From positions 5,950,501 to 6,014,500 of the forward strand of contig NZ_CP135529.1 in NCBI RefSeq assembly GCF_032401055.1: a DNA stretch of 64,000 bases. Reading direction: 5' to 3'. This DNA is from Tardiphaga sp. 709 (lineage in GTDB: Bacteria > Pseudomonadota > Alphaproteobacteria > Rhizobiales > Xanthobacteraceae). A model generated the notes under the pieces. That model searched no databases. It was not told the DNA's origin and saw only the letters and a list, made by a program, of their open reading frames with translations. Made by a program: the position numbers and the translations under genes. Each line of letters starts with the position of its first letter. The first letter of the stretch is position 1. Below are positions 43,890-52,621 of the stretch, piece after piece.

Positions 43890-44701
43890 GCCCGCCACCG
43901 CAATACGTGCGTTTCAAGCCTGACGAGCAATGCTTCGAGGAAGAACAGCAGCACAACCAGCACCAGCGTCCAGGCAAACACGTCGGCCACCGAGAACAAT
44001 TCCTGCGCGACCGAGAGCTGATGCCCGATGCCGGTCACTGCGCCGACGAGTTCAGCGATGGTCACGACGCGTATGGCCAGGCTGAGCGTGATCTTCCAGC
44101 TCGTGATGATCCCCGGCGTGATCGCCGGGAGCATCAGCTTGTGGAAGAACTGCAGCGGCGTGGGCCGGAAGGAGCGGATCATCTGCTTCAGATCGCGCGA
44201 CACCTCGCGCATGTTGTCGAGGGCATCGACGGTGAAGACGGGGGCGCAGACCACGACCAGCACGAAGACGATGCGGAATTCGACGCCCTTGAACCACAAT
44301 ACCGCGAACAGGATCCAGGAGACGACCGGTACCGCCATCAGGATCCGCACCATCGGGCGCAGATATTTCTCGACGCTGTCAGACAGATACATCAGCACTG
44401 CGACCAGCAGGCCGATGACGAATGACACGACCAGCGACAGCAGCACGCGGCCCAGCGTCACCGCAACGTCGAGCGGGGTGATCTTGGTCAGGCTTTCGGC
44501 AATACGGCCGAGGCCCGGGATCGCGAAAGCGGGGATGCCCAGCGACGGTGCCAGATAGGACATGACCTGCCAGACCGCTGCGAAGAGCACGATCGATATG
44601 ATCGTCTCGCGCGGCAGGCTGGAGATCATCAGGCTTCGCGGTGACCTTTCGAAGATCGGCTCCTCGAATGGCGTGGCAGGTCTCGGTTCGTCAGGGGGCA
44701 T
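43886..44701 (-). CDS. NitT/TauT-type ABC transporter permease
   Basis: A 271-residue inner-membrane protein with six predicted helices and the EAA-like loop DALDNMREVSRDLKQMIRSFRPTPLQFFHKLMLPAITPGIITSWK. The ATG at 44701 overlaps the end of the binding-protein gene by 11 bases and is the only start compatible with tight coupling. Confidence 0.92.
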   Translation of the reverse strand: MPPDEPRPATPFEEPIFERSPRSLMISSLPRETIISIVLFAAVWQVMSYLAPSLGIPAFAIPGLGRIAESLTKITPLDVAVTLGRVLLSLVVSFVIGLLVAVLMYLSDSVEKYLRPMVRILMAVPVVSWILFAVLWFKGVEFRIVFVLVVVCAPVFTVDALDNMREVSRDLKQMIRSFRPTPLQFFHKLMLPAITPGIITSWKITLSLAIRVVTIAELVGAVTGIGHQLSVAQELFSVADVFAWTLVLVVLLFFLEALLVRLETHVLRWRA

Positions 44702-45671
44702 AGATGATCGCTTCGTCAGGCAGCTTTGGATGGAAGCCGGCGGCAACGGCGCGCTCGAACGTATCCCAGATGCTCTTGCGTTCGGTGGCGTCCCAGGCTG
44801 GCTTGGCGTCGAAGTCCCAGCGCTTGGCGAGCACGGCTTCCTTCAAGATGCCGGGCGGCAGCTTCACGGTCTCGACTGCGATCTTGTCGGCACCATCCGG
44901 ATCGCTGCGCAGATATTTGGTAACGTCCGCCAGCGCAGCGACGAATTTCTTGGGCGCGTCCGGGGCCTTCTTGATCGTGTCCTCGCGCATGGCATAGACC
45001 AGCTCCCAGCCGGTGGTGCCCGCGATCTCTTTCCAGCCGTCGTTGGCGTTGAAGATGATCTTCAGCGACGGATCGTCTTTCATCATCATCGTGGCGATCG
45101 GCTCGATGATCATCGCGGCATCGACGCGGCCAGCGGCGAGCTGCGCACGCGCTACAGCGAAATTCGCGTTAACCAATGTCGTGTCCTTGGCCAGGTCCAT
45201 TTTTTTAGATTTTGCGTAGATCGACAGGATCTGGAATTGCCCGCTGCCCATGTCGGCGGCGAGTTGCTTGCCTTTCAGGTCGGCCAGCGACTTGATGGCC
45301 GGATCCTTGGTGATGATGACGAGATCGGCGAGCGTGGCACCTGTTGCGACGATTTGCAGCGGCACGCCTTCGAGGCGCAGCTTCTGGAAGTAGGTGGGGC
45401 CGCCGATCAGCGTGTCGATTTCGCCGGTGGCGAGGCCCGCATAATAAGAGGAGAAAGAAGGGTAGACCTGAACTTCGGCCTCGAAACCGTTCTTGGTATC
45501 GAACTTCTGCGCCTTCATGATGTTGATGATGATCGGCGCGAAGACGGGAAGTGTCAGACTACCCACGCGGATTTTTGTCGGCGCCTGCGCCTGCGAATTT
45601 GTTGCGAGCGCGGTGCTCATCAGCGTAGCAGCCGTGCCCATTGTGAAGGCGCGTCGCGAAAGTCCGGTCAT
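44691..45671 (-). CDS. NMT1/TauA-like ABC substrate-binding protein
   Basis: A 326-residue binding protein with a Tat-like leader (LSRRAFTMGTAATLMSTALA) and the type-2 binding fold: IRVGSLTLPVFAPIIINIMKA, YAGLATGEIDTLIGGPTYFQKL, LADLKGKQLAADMGSGQFQILS, LAAGRVDAAMIIEPIATMMM. The ligand cannot be told from the sequence; aromatic or heterocyclic acids would fit the neighbouring genes. First gene of the ABC operon, with a TTTG-N4-CAAA site 68 bp upstream. Confidence 0.92.
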   Translation of the reverse strand: MTGLSRRAFTMGTAATLMSTALATNSQAQAPTKIRVGSLTLPVFAPIIINIMKAQKFDTKNGFEAEVQVYPSFSSYYAGLATGEIDTLIGGPTYFQKLRLEGVPLQIVATGATLADLVIITKDPAIKSLADLKGKQLAADMGSGQFQILSIYAKSKKMDLAKDTTLVNANFAVARAQLAAGRVDAAMIIEPIATMMMKDDPSLKIIFNANDGWKEIAGTTGWELVYAMREDTIKKAPDAPKKFVAALADVTKYLRSDPDGADKIAVETVKLPPGILKEAVLAKRWDFDAKPAWDATERKSIWDTFERAVAAGFHPKLPDEAIIYAP

Positions 45672-45738
45672 GACATCTCCTCAAGAAACGTTGTGGCGCG
45701 TGGCTTTTCGATGGGTTTATGCGGCGTTGCGATATTTG

Positions 45739-45750
45739 TTTGTAAGCAAA
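45739..45750. promoter_or_regulatory. TTTG-N4-CAAA palindrome, site 1 (ABC operon)
   Basis: TTTGTAAGCAAA inside GTTTGTAAGCAAATGA, shared at 14 of 16 bases with site 2, in the divergent gap between the ABC operon and the alpha/beta hydrolase. Confidence 0.75.
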
Positions 45751-45815
45751 TGATATGCCAAAATTGAATCCACTAAATCCTCTTGCAGTCGTGAAATAAC
45801 GCTACTAGCATTTCG

Positions 45816-45827
45816 TTTGTGTGCAAA
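45816..45827. promoter_or_regulatory. TTTG-N4-CAAA palindrome, site 2 (hydrolase operon)
   Basis: TTTGTGTGCAAA at the centre of a longer palindrome (45810-45833, arms ATTTC and GAAAT), 30 bp upstream of the alpha/beta hydrolase start. Confidence 0.78.
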
Positions 45828-45857
45828 TGAAATCTGCTCTGACTGCAGGAGGCGACG

Positions 45858-46718
45858 ATGCCGCACGTGACGACGCCCGACGGGACGCAACTCTATTATG
45901 AGGAAGTCGGTACCGGGAGTCCTGTGGTTTTCGTCCATGAGTATGCGGGAGATTACCGCACCTGGGAGCCGCAGCTTCGTTACTTCTCGCGCTCCTATCG
46001 TTGCGTCACCTACAGCCAGCGCGGTTATCCGCCATCGGATGTGCCGACCGATCCAGCACGTTACGGCCAGGATATTGCGCGCGATGACGTCATCGCACTG
46101 ATGGATGCACTGAAGATCGACAAGGCGCATATCGTCGGTCATTCCATGGGCGCATCGACGGCGCTGCATGTCGGCATCCACTATCCGGACCGCTGTTTGT
46201 CGGTGACGGCCGCGAGCTGCGGTTACGGCTCCAGCCCCGATCCCGCTTTCGTGGAGCAGGGCCGTGCAGCCTCGCGCGAAACCGCCAAGATGTTCGAGAC
46301 GGTCGATTTTCCGACCGCTGCAGCGCGTTACGCTGATGGTGCGACGCGTCAAACCCATAAGAACAAGGACCCGCGCGGCTTTGCCGAATTCGCACGTATG
46401 TTGGCCGATCACTCCCCGGTCGGGCACGCGTTGACCATGCGCGAGCTGCAGGCCAAGCGCCCGATGCTGTGGGAGATGAAGCCGCAGCTCGAGAAATTCA
46501 CGCCGCCACTGCTGATCATAGTTGGCGACGAGGACGATTGGTGCCTCGATCCCAGCATCTTCCTCAAGCGCACGGTGCCGACGGCAGGTCTTCTGGTATT
46601 GCCGCGTGCCGGCCATACCATCACCAGTGAAGAGCCGGCGGCATTCAATGCAGCGCTGGCTGAGCTTTTCCCGGCGGCCGAGTCCGGCCGCTGGATGTCG
46701 CACAAGCCGGCGGTCTGA
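45858..46718 (+). CDS. Alpha/beta hydrolase (enol-lactonase/esterase-like)
   Basis: A 286-residue hydrolase: oxyanion loop FVHEYAGDYRTWEPQL, nucleophile elbow VGHSMGAST, acid in VGDEDDWCLDP and base in RAGHTITSE. The N-terminus TTPDGTQLYYEEVGTGSPVVF is typical. The usual HG motif of the oxyanion loop is HE here. GGAGG precedes the ATG. First gene of a run hydrolase-enoyl-CoA hydratase-SDR (3- and 42-base gaps) with operator site 2. It may cleave a C-C bond or lactone of the ring-opened substrate. Confidence 0.9.
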   Translation: MPHVTTPDGTQLYYEEVGTGSPVVFVHEYAGDYRTWEPQLRYFSRSYRCVTYSQRGYPPSDVPTDPARYGQDIARDDVIALMDALKIDKAHIVGHSMGASTALHVGIHYPDRCLSVTAASCGYGSSPDPAFVEQGRAASRETAKMFETVDFPTAAARYADGATRQTHKNKDPRGFAEFARMLADHSPVGHALTMRELQAKRPMLWEMKPQLEKFTPPLLIIVGDEDDWCLDPSIFLKRTVPTAGLLVLPRAGHTITSEEPAAFNAALAELFPAAESGRWMSHKPAV

Positions 46719-46721
46719 GCG

Positions 46722-47510
46722 ATGAGCGCGCCCAGCGATATCATCGTTGATATTGCGGACGGCATCGCGACGCTGCGTCTGGCCAATCCGGCCCGACGTA
46801 ACGCGATCTCCACGGCGATGTGGAACAAGATCGCCGCCTTTGCCGGCGACGTCGCTACCCGCAAGGATATCCGCGTCGTCGTCATCCGCGGAGAGGGCGA
46901 CCTGATGTTTTCCGCGGGCGCAGACATTTCCGACTTTGCCACGGCTCGATCAGGCGAAGGCAATGCCCGGGCCTATGACGATCTGGTCGAGAATACCTGT
47001 CTGGCCATCGAGGCGATTCCGCAGCCGACCATCGGGTTGATCTATGGCGGCTGCATGGGCGCCGGGTCATCCGTTGCTGCGAGTTGCGACATGCGCGTTG
47101 CTGCGGACGATGCCTTCTTCGCCGTACCCGCCGCCAAGCTTGGTCTAGGCTACGATCCGCGCGGCATTGCTCGCTTCATCCGCGTGTTCGGCGCCGGCGC
47201 GACGCGGCAGGTCTTGTTTACGGCCGATCGTCTGCCTGCCATGCGCGCCCATGCGCTGGGCGCGGTGCATGTCATCGCACCGAAGGCTGACATTGAAACG
47301 CTGGCTGGCGAGCTTGCAACGAAGATCGCCGGCAACGCGCCGCTGACCATCAAGGCCGCCAAGGCTGCAATCCGTGCGCTGACCACCAACAACGCCGAAC
47401 TCCTGGCGGAAGCCGAGCAGTTCTATGCTGCGGCCGACGCCAGCGCCGACTACGCCGAAGGCCGCAAGGCCTTTGCCGAGAAACGACCCCCGCGTTTTGC
47501 GGGAAGCTGA
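46722..47510 (+). CDS. Enoyl-CoA hydratase/isomerase family protein
   Basis: A 262-residue crotonase-fold protein. IADGIATLRLANPARRNAISTAMW, VVIRGEGDLMFSAGADISDFA (CoA-binding/oxyanion loop), AIPQPTIGLIYGGCMGAGSSVAASCDMRVAADDAFFAVPAAKLGLGYDP. The first catalytic Glu of hydratases is replaced around GGCMGAGSSV (usual GxxxGGGxE), so it may be an isomerase, hydrolase or decarboxylase rather than a hydratase. Follows the hydrolase after 3 bases. No CoA ligase is present in this region, so the CoA thioester must come from elsewhere. Confidence 0.9.
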   Translation: MSAPSDIIVDIADGIATLRLANPARRNAISTAMWNKIAAFAGDVATRKDIRVVVIRGEGDLMFSAGADISDFATARSGEGNARAYDDLVENTCLAIEAIPQPTIGLIYGGCMGAGSSVAASCDMRVAADDAFFAVPAAKLGLGYDPRGIARFIRVFGAGATRQVLFTADRLPAMRAHALGAVHVIAPKADIETLAGELATKIAGNAPLTIKAAKAAIRALTTNNAELLAEAEQFYAAADASADYAEGRKAFAEKRPPRFAGS

Positions 47511-47552
47511 ATTTATCATTTCCATTTCTGCCAACCCAAGAAGGACACGCAC

Positions 47553-48362
47553 ATGGATCTCCAACTCAAAGGCAAATGCGCTCTCGTCACCGGCGGCAGC
47601 GAAGGTATCGGCAAGGCGATCGCCATGACGCTGGCGAAGGAGGGCGTCAATGTCGCCATCTGCGCTCGTCGCATGGAGCCGCTGGAGAAAACTGCTGAGG
47701 AAATCCGCAATGCCTACGGGGTGACGGTGGTCGCGATATCAGCCGACCTCACCAAGGATGCGGATGCCAAGGCTTTCGTCGAGAAGGCCGCCAAGGAACT
47801 CGGCAGCATCGATCTGATGATCAACAATGCCGGTTCGGCACCGGGCGGCGTGATCGAGACGCTCACCGAAGCCGACTGGGAGCAGGCGCTGCAGCTCAAA
47901 TTCATGGGCTATGTGCGCTGCCTGCGCTACGCGCTGCCGATCATGGTCAAGCAGGGCGGCGGTCGTGTCGTCAACCTGATCGGCAATGACGGCGTCAAGC
48001 CATCCTATTGGGAAATCGCGCCGGGTGCGGCGAACGCTGCCGGTCAGAACATGACCCTGTCGCTCGCAGGTCAGTATGGCCGTCACAACATCTCGTTCTG
48101 CGCCGTCAATCCGGGCCCGGTTCGTACCGAGCGCTGGGCTGGCCTCGTCAACGCCATGTCGCGCGATATGAAGATTTCCTACGAGGAAGCCGACAAGCTG
48201 GCGCCCGCTTCGATCCCGCTCGGCCGCATCGCCGAAGTCGAGGAAGTTGCAAATCTCGTCGTCATGCTCGCGTCACCACTCGTGCAGATGGCGAACGGCA
48301 CCATGATCGAAATCGATGGCGGTCAGGACAAGGCGCTGATGGATCGTTTCCGCGATCGATAG
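47553..48362 (+). CDS. Short-chain dehydrogenase/reductase
   Basis: A 269-residue classical-type SDR. GGSEGIGKAIAMTLAKEG is the TGxxxGxG cofactor loop, with basic residues after strand 2 (ARRME) pointing to NADP(H). NNAGSAPGG is the NNAG motif. The catalytic Tyr/Lys site is not canonical: IGNDGVKPSYWEIAPGAANAAGQ has Tyr but lacks YxxxK, as in several SDRs of the aromatic-degradation type. AAGAAGGA precedes the ATG. Third gene of the hydrolase operon. Confidence 0.9.
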   Translation: MDLQLKGKCALVTGGSEGIGKAIAMTLAKEGVNVAICARRMEPLEKTAEEIRNAYGVTVVAISADLTKDADAKAFVEKAAKELGSIDLMINNAGSAPGGVIETLTEADWEQALQLKFMGYVRCLRYALPIMVKQGGGRVVNLIGNDGVKPSYWEIAPGAANAAGQNMTLSLAGQYGRHNISFCAVNPGPVRTERWAGLVNAMSRDMKISYEEADKLAPASIPLGRIAEVEEVANLVVMLASPLVQMANGTMIEIDGGQDKALMDRFRDR

Positions 48363-48502
48363 TCGTCAAAATCAGGCGCGCGGCGGCGGAATATCGCTGC
48401 CGCGCAGCTCTGCGAAATTCGGTCGCAGATGCGCGCGCATCGGCCGACATCAGATGATCAAAACTTCGGCGATGTGCTAGGCATGTTGCACCAAGACCGG
48501 TC

Positions 48503-48542
48503 TTGACAACGAAGAGGGTGCGCCGGACTATTTGCGTACAAA
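48503..48542 (+). promoter_or_regulatory. Promoter and TTTG-N4-CAAA site 3 of the liv-type operon
   Basis: TTGACA at 48503-48508 is a likely -35 box, with GACTAT at 48526-48531 as a weak -10. The palindrome TTTGCGTACAAA (48531-48542) overlaps the expected start point, fitting repression. The rest of the 302-bp gap has no gene. Confidence 0.65.
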
Positions 48543-48664
48543 CTAATTCGCGTTGCAAACATGGGGCTGCAAGCGACGCAAGGGCGAACGGTTGATCCGT
48601 TTCTTGCGAAGGCTTCGGCGAGAATCACTTCTATCGCAAACGTCGATCACAACGGAGTTCGATC

Positions 48665-49888
48665 ATGATGACGGCTCGTTCCCTTCACTCACTCGCGATT
48701 GCCGGCACAATGGCCGGCGCACTGACATTGTCGTTCGGCCACGCGGTTCTCGCGCAGGATACGATCAAGATCGGTGAGCTCAACAGCTACAAGACACAGA
48801 CCGCGTTCCTCGATCCCTACAAGAAGGGCTGGGAGCTGGCGATCGAACAGATCAATGCCAAGGGCGGCGTGCTCGGTAAGAAGCTTGAAGTGATCTCGCG
48901 CGATGATGGCTCGACGCCGGGCGATGCCGTGCGCGTGGCCGATGAGCTGGTGACGCGCGAAGGTGTCAACATTATCGCCGGCACGTTCCTGTCGCATATC
49001 GGTCTTGCGGTGACCGAATTCGCCGGCAAGAAGAAAGTGTTCTTTCTCGCCGCAGAGCCGCTGACCGATAAGATCACCTGGCAGAACGGCAACAAGTATA
49101 CGTTCCGCCTGCGTGCCACGACCTATATGCAGGTCGCAATGCTGTTGCCGGATGCGCTGGCTGCCAAGAAGAAGCGTTGGGCGCTGGTCTATCCGAACTT
49201 CGAATACGGCCAGGCGGCGGTCGCGACCTTCAAGGAAATGATGAAGGCCAAGCAGCCTGACATCGAATTCGTCACCGAGCAGGCACCGCCGCTCGGCAAG
49301 GTGGATGCCGGCGCCGTGGTGCAGGCCATCGACGATGCCAAGCCGGACGCGATCTTCAATGTGCTGTTCGGCGCAGACTTCTCCAAGCTGGTCCGTGAAG
49401 GTACCACGCGCGGCGTGTTCAAGGATCGCACCGTCGTGAGCCTGCTGTCGGGCGAACCGGAATATCTCGATCCGGTGAAGGAAGAAGCGCCGGTCGGCTG
49501 GATCGTCACCGGCTATCCCTGGGACAAGATCAAGACCCCGGAATACCTGGCTTTCCTGACGGCCTATCAGAAGAAGTACAACGACTATCCGCGTCTCGGT
49601 TCGATCGTCGGCTATGTCACGATGACGTCTCTGGCTGCCGGTATCGCCAAGGCAGGTTCGACGGACACCGACAAGCTGATTACGGCCTTCGAAGGTCTGA
49701 AGCTCGACAGCCCGTTCGGTCCGTTTATGTATCGCGCCAGCGATCACCAGGCGACCATGGGGGCCTATGTCGGCAAGATCGCGCTTGAGGGCGGCAAGGG
49801 TACCATGGCCGACTTTAAATATGTCGATGGTGCATCGGTGCTGCCTAGCGACGCCGAAGTGAAGAAGCTCCGTCCCGCGACCGAGTAA
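48665..49888 (+). CDS. Liv-type ABC transporter substrate-binding protein
   Basis: A 407-residue periplasmic binding protein of the branched-chain amino-acid/amide (LivK) family with signal peptide (LAIAGTMAGALTLSFGHAVLA). DTIKIGELNSYKTQTAFLDPYKKGWELAIEQINAKGGVLGKKLEVISRDDGSTPGDAV is the standard start; VNIIAGTFLSHIGLAVTEFAGKKKVFFLAAEP follows. In this group such proteins often bind aromatic acids (for example p-coumarate or benzoate) rather than leucine. First gene of the liv-type operon. Confidence 0.93.
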   Translation: MMTARSLHSLAIAGTMAGALTLSFGHAVLAQDTIKIGELNSYKTQTAFLDPYKKGWELAIEQINAKGGVLGKKLEVISRDDGSTPGDAVRVADELVTREGVNIIAGTFLSHIGLAVTEFAGKKKVFFLAAEPLTDKITWQNGNKYTFRLRATTYMQVAMLLPDALAAKKKRWALVYPNFEYGQAAVATFKEMMKAKQPDIEFVTEQAPPLGKVDAGAVVQAIDDAKPDAIFNVLFGADFSKLVREGTTRGVFKDRTVVSLLSGEPEYLDPVKEEAPVGWIVTGYPWDKIKTPEYLAFLTAYQKKYNDYPRLGSIVGYVTMTSLAAGIAKAGSTDTDKLITAFEGLKLDSPFGPFMYRASDHQATMGAYVGKIALEGGKGTMADFKYVDGASVLPSDAEVKKLRPATE

Positions 49889-49920
49889 CAGGAAGTACGA
49901 CGATGATCGCCGTTGATACT

Positions 49921-49945
49921 CTCCCCGCAGGTTCAACGCGGGGAG
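49921..49945 (+). other. Hairpin just upstream of the fused permease gene
   Basis: CTCCCCGC-aggttcaac-GCGGGGAG, a perfect 8-bp stem ending 13 bases before the permease ATG and including part of the G-rich ribosome site. It may protect the binding-protein message and lower permease translation. Confidence 0.6.
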
Positions 49946-49958
49946 GGGGATTCCTCCG

Positions 49959-51857
49959 ATGAGTTTCAACGCGTTTTTGTTTCAGGCACTGAACGGCCTG
50001 TCGGCTGCCTCCGGCCTGTTCTTTGTAGCAGCCGGGCTGTCGCTGATTTTCGGCGTCACCCGGATCGTTAATATCGCTCACGGGTCCCTCTATATGATCG
50101 GGACCTATATCGCCTACAGCATCGCCACCAAGGTCGGCGGTGCCGTCGGCTTCTGGGGCGGCATTGTTCTGACCGCATTGCTGGTGGCCCTGATCGGCGC
50201 TGCGATCGAAATCCTTCTGCTGCGGCGGATCTATCGCGCGCCCGAACTGTTTCAATTGCTCGCCACTTTCGCGCTGGTGCTCGTTATCAACGACGCGACG
50301 CTGTGGATCTGGGGTCCTGAGGATTTGCTTGGCCCGCGCGCGCCAGGCCTGACCGGCTCCATCGAGGTGCTTGGCCGCCGGCTACCCACTTACGATATCT
50401 TCCTGATTTTCGTCGGCCCGTTCGTGCTGTGGATGCTGCATCTGGCGCTGGCCAAGACCCGCTTCGGTCGCTTGATGCGCGCAGCCACGCAGGACCGTGA
50501 GATGGTGGGTGCGCTCGGCGTCAACCAGGCCATGCTGTTCACGGGCGTGTTTGCGCTCGGCGCTTTGCTCGCTGGCCTTGGCGGCGCATTGCAGATTGCG
50601 CGTGAGCCGGCGACACTGGCGACCGACCTGATCGTGATCGGCGACGCCTTCGTCGTCGTCGTGGTCGGTGGCATGGGTTCGATCTCTGGGGCCTATCTCG
50701 CCGCAGTCATCATCGCCGAGGTCAAGGCGCTGTGCATCGGCCTCGGCGTCGTGAATTTTGGCGGCTTTACGGTGAATTTCTCCAAACTGACGCTGGTGGC
50801 CGAATTTCTCGTGATGGCCGCGGTGCTGATCGCGCGGCCTTATGGTTTGCTCGGTCGGGAGCAGGTGGCTGTGCGCAGTGTCGCGGAGCCCGAAGAGCCG
50901 CTGCGTCCGGCGACAACGGCCACGAAGATTGCCGGCCTCATTCTTCTGGTCGTCCTCGTGTGCCTGCCGCTGATCGCCAAGAGCTCACCCTATACGCTGG
51001 TGCTCGGCATCGACGTGTTGATCGCCGTGTTGTTCGCGACCAGCCTTCATTTCATCATGGGGCCGGGCGGCATGCATTCCTTCGGCCACGCGGCCTATTT
51101 TGGCCTCGGTGCTTACGGCGCAGCGCTACTGGTGAAATGGTTTGCTGCGCCGATGGGACTCGCGCTGGCAGCCGCGCCAGTGCTAGCGCTGGTCGGCGCG
51201 CTGCTGTTCGGCTGGTTCGCCGTGCGTCTGTCCGGTGTCTATCTGGCGATGCTCACGCTCGCCTTCGCCCAGATCGTATGGGCGGCCGTGTTCCAGTGGG
51301 AAACACTCACCGGCGGCTCCAACGGCGTGCTCGGGGTGTGGCCGTCGGCGCCATTCGACAGCCGTGGGGCATTCTATTTCCTGACACTCGCACTGGCCGC
51401 GCTCGGCGTGTTGCTGCTCCGCAAATTCCTGTTCGCGCCATTCGGTTACGCGATGCGGGCAGGGCGTGACTCTCCCTTGCGCGCCGAAGCGATCGGTCTC
51501 GACGTCAAGCGCGTGCACTGGCTCGCTTTCGCCATTGCCGGCGCGGTCTGCGGCATTGCCGGTGGGTTGTTCGCCTTCGCTAAGGGCTCGATTTCGCCGG
51601 AGACCATCGGCGTCAGCCGCTCCATTGATGGTCTCGTCATGGTTCTTCTCGGTGGCATCCAGACGCTGACCGGCCCGATCGTCGGTGCCTCGGTCTATGC
51701 GGTGCTGCAGGATTTCATGATGCGTTCGACAGAGTACTGGCGGGCCCTGCTCGGCGGCATCATCCTGCTGCTAGTACTGGCCTTCCCGAGTGGCATCGTC
51801 GGCGGCTTCGTCAAACTGATCTCGCGGCGCAAGACAACATCAAAGGCCGCATCATGA
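49959..51857 (+). CDS. Fused Liv-type ABC permease (LivH-LivM fusion)
   Basis: A 632-residue membrane protein. Residues 1-290 are LivH-like (AAGLSLIFGVTRIVNIAHGSLYMIGTY, AATQDREMVGALGVNQAML); residues about 320-620 are LivM-like (YTLVLGIDVLIAVLFATSLHFIMGPGGMHSFGHAAYFGLGAY, RAGRDSPLRAEAIGLDVKRVHWLAFAIAGAVCGIAGGLFAF). The two are joined by a short linker (GREQVAVRSVAEPEEPLRPATT) with no stop codon. In most operons these are two genes. It overlaps the next gene by 4 bases. Confidence 0.94.
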   Translation: MSFNAFLFQALNGLSAASGLFFVAAGLSLIFGVTRIVNIAHGSLYMIGTYIAYSIATKVGGAVGFWGGIVLTALLVALIGAAIEILLLRRIYRAPELFQLLATFALVLVINDATLWIWGPEDLLGPRAPGLTGSIEVLGRRLPTYDIFLIFVGPFVLWMLHLALAKTRFGRLMRAATQDREMVGALGVNQAMLFTGVFALGALLAGLGGALQIAREPATLATDLIVIGDAFVVVVVGGMGSISGAYLAAVIIAEVKALCIGLGVVNFGGFTVNFSKLTLVAEFLVMAAVLIARPYGLLGREQVAVRSVAEPEEPLRPATTATKIAGLILLVVLVCLPLIAKSSPYTLVLGIDVLIAVLFATSLHFIMGPGGMHSFGHAAYFGLGAYGAALLVKWFAAPMGLALAAAPVLALVGALLFGWFAVRLSGVYLAMLTLAFAQIVWAAVFQWETLTGGSNGVLGVWPSAPFDSRGAFYFLTLALAALGVLLLRKFLFAPFGYAMRAGRDSPLRAEAIGLDVKRVHWLAFAIAGAVCGIAGGLFAFAKGSISPETIGVSRSIDGLVMVLLGGIQTLTGPIVGASVYAVLQDFMMRSTEYWRALLGGIILLLVLAFPSGIVGGFVKLISRRKTTSKAAS

Positions 51858-52621
51858 GCGACCTCGCCATTCGTTCGCTCTCGAAATCCTTCGGCGGCGT
51901 GCGCGCCGTCAACGAGGTGTCGTTCGATATCAAGCGCGGCGAATTCCTCGCGCTGATCGGCCCCAACGGCGCCGGCAAGTCGACCTGCTTCAACATGATC
52001 AACGGCCAGCTGCCGCCGGATTCCGGCGAGATCTGGTTCGAAGGGGCGAAGCTCAACGGCAAGAAACCACGCGATATCTGGCGCCTTGGTATCGGTCGTA
52101 CCTTTCAGGTCGCCGCCACCTTCAACTCGATGACGGTTATCGAGAATGTGCAGATGGCGCTGATCTCGCACGCCAATCAGGTTTATCGGCTGTGGAAGCC
52201 GGCATCCTCGCTGCATCGCGAACGCGCACTCGAACTGCTGGCCCAGGTCGGCATGCAGGATGCCGCCGATCGGCCCAGCCGCGAGCTGGCTTATGGCGAC
52301 GTCAAGCGCGTCGAACTGGCGATTGCGCTCGCCAGCGATCCCCGTCTGCTGCTCATGGACGAGCCGACCGCCGGCATGGCGCCCAAGGAGCGCAACGATC
52401 TGATCGCGCTGGTGAAACGTCTGGTGATCGAGAAGGGCATCTCCGTGCTGTTCACCGAGCATTCGATGGATGTGGTGTTCGCCTTCGCTGATCGCATCAT
52501 CGTGTTGGCGCGGGGCCGGCTGATCGCCGATGGCGATGCCAAGTCGATCCGTGACAATCCGCAGGTGAGGGAAGTGTATTTCGGCACCGGCAAGACCTTC
52601 CAGAAATCGAAGGCCCACTGA
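51854..52621 (+). CDS. Liv-type ABC transporter ATP-binding protein (LivG-like)
   Basis: A 255-residue ATPase: Walker A GPNGAGKSTCFNMI, signature replaced by RELAYGDVKRVELAIALA (the YGDxKR form seen in LivG-like proteins rather than LSGGQ), Walker B RLLLMDEPTAGM, switch His in TEHSMDVVF. ATGA overlap with the permease gene and 1-base overlap with the next ATPase. Confidence 0.93.
   Translation: MSDLAIRSLSKSFGGVRAVNEVSFDIKRGEFLALIGPNGAGKSTCFNMINGQLPPDSGEIWFEGAKLNGKKPRDIWRLGIGRTFQVAATFNSMTVIENVQMALISHANQVYRLWKPASSLHRERALELLAQVGMQDAADRPSRELAYGDVKRVELAIALASDPRLLLMDEPTAGMAPKERNDLIALVKRLVIEKGISVLFTEHSMDVVFAFADRIIVLARGRLIADGDAKSIRDNPQVREVYFGTGKTFQKSKAH

Noticed and set aside
45744-45760. GATATGCCA half site near the NitT-type ABC operon
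   Set aside because: Only the right half of the oxalate operator is present, and it overlaps the TTTG-N4-CAAA site that fits this region better.
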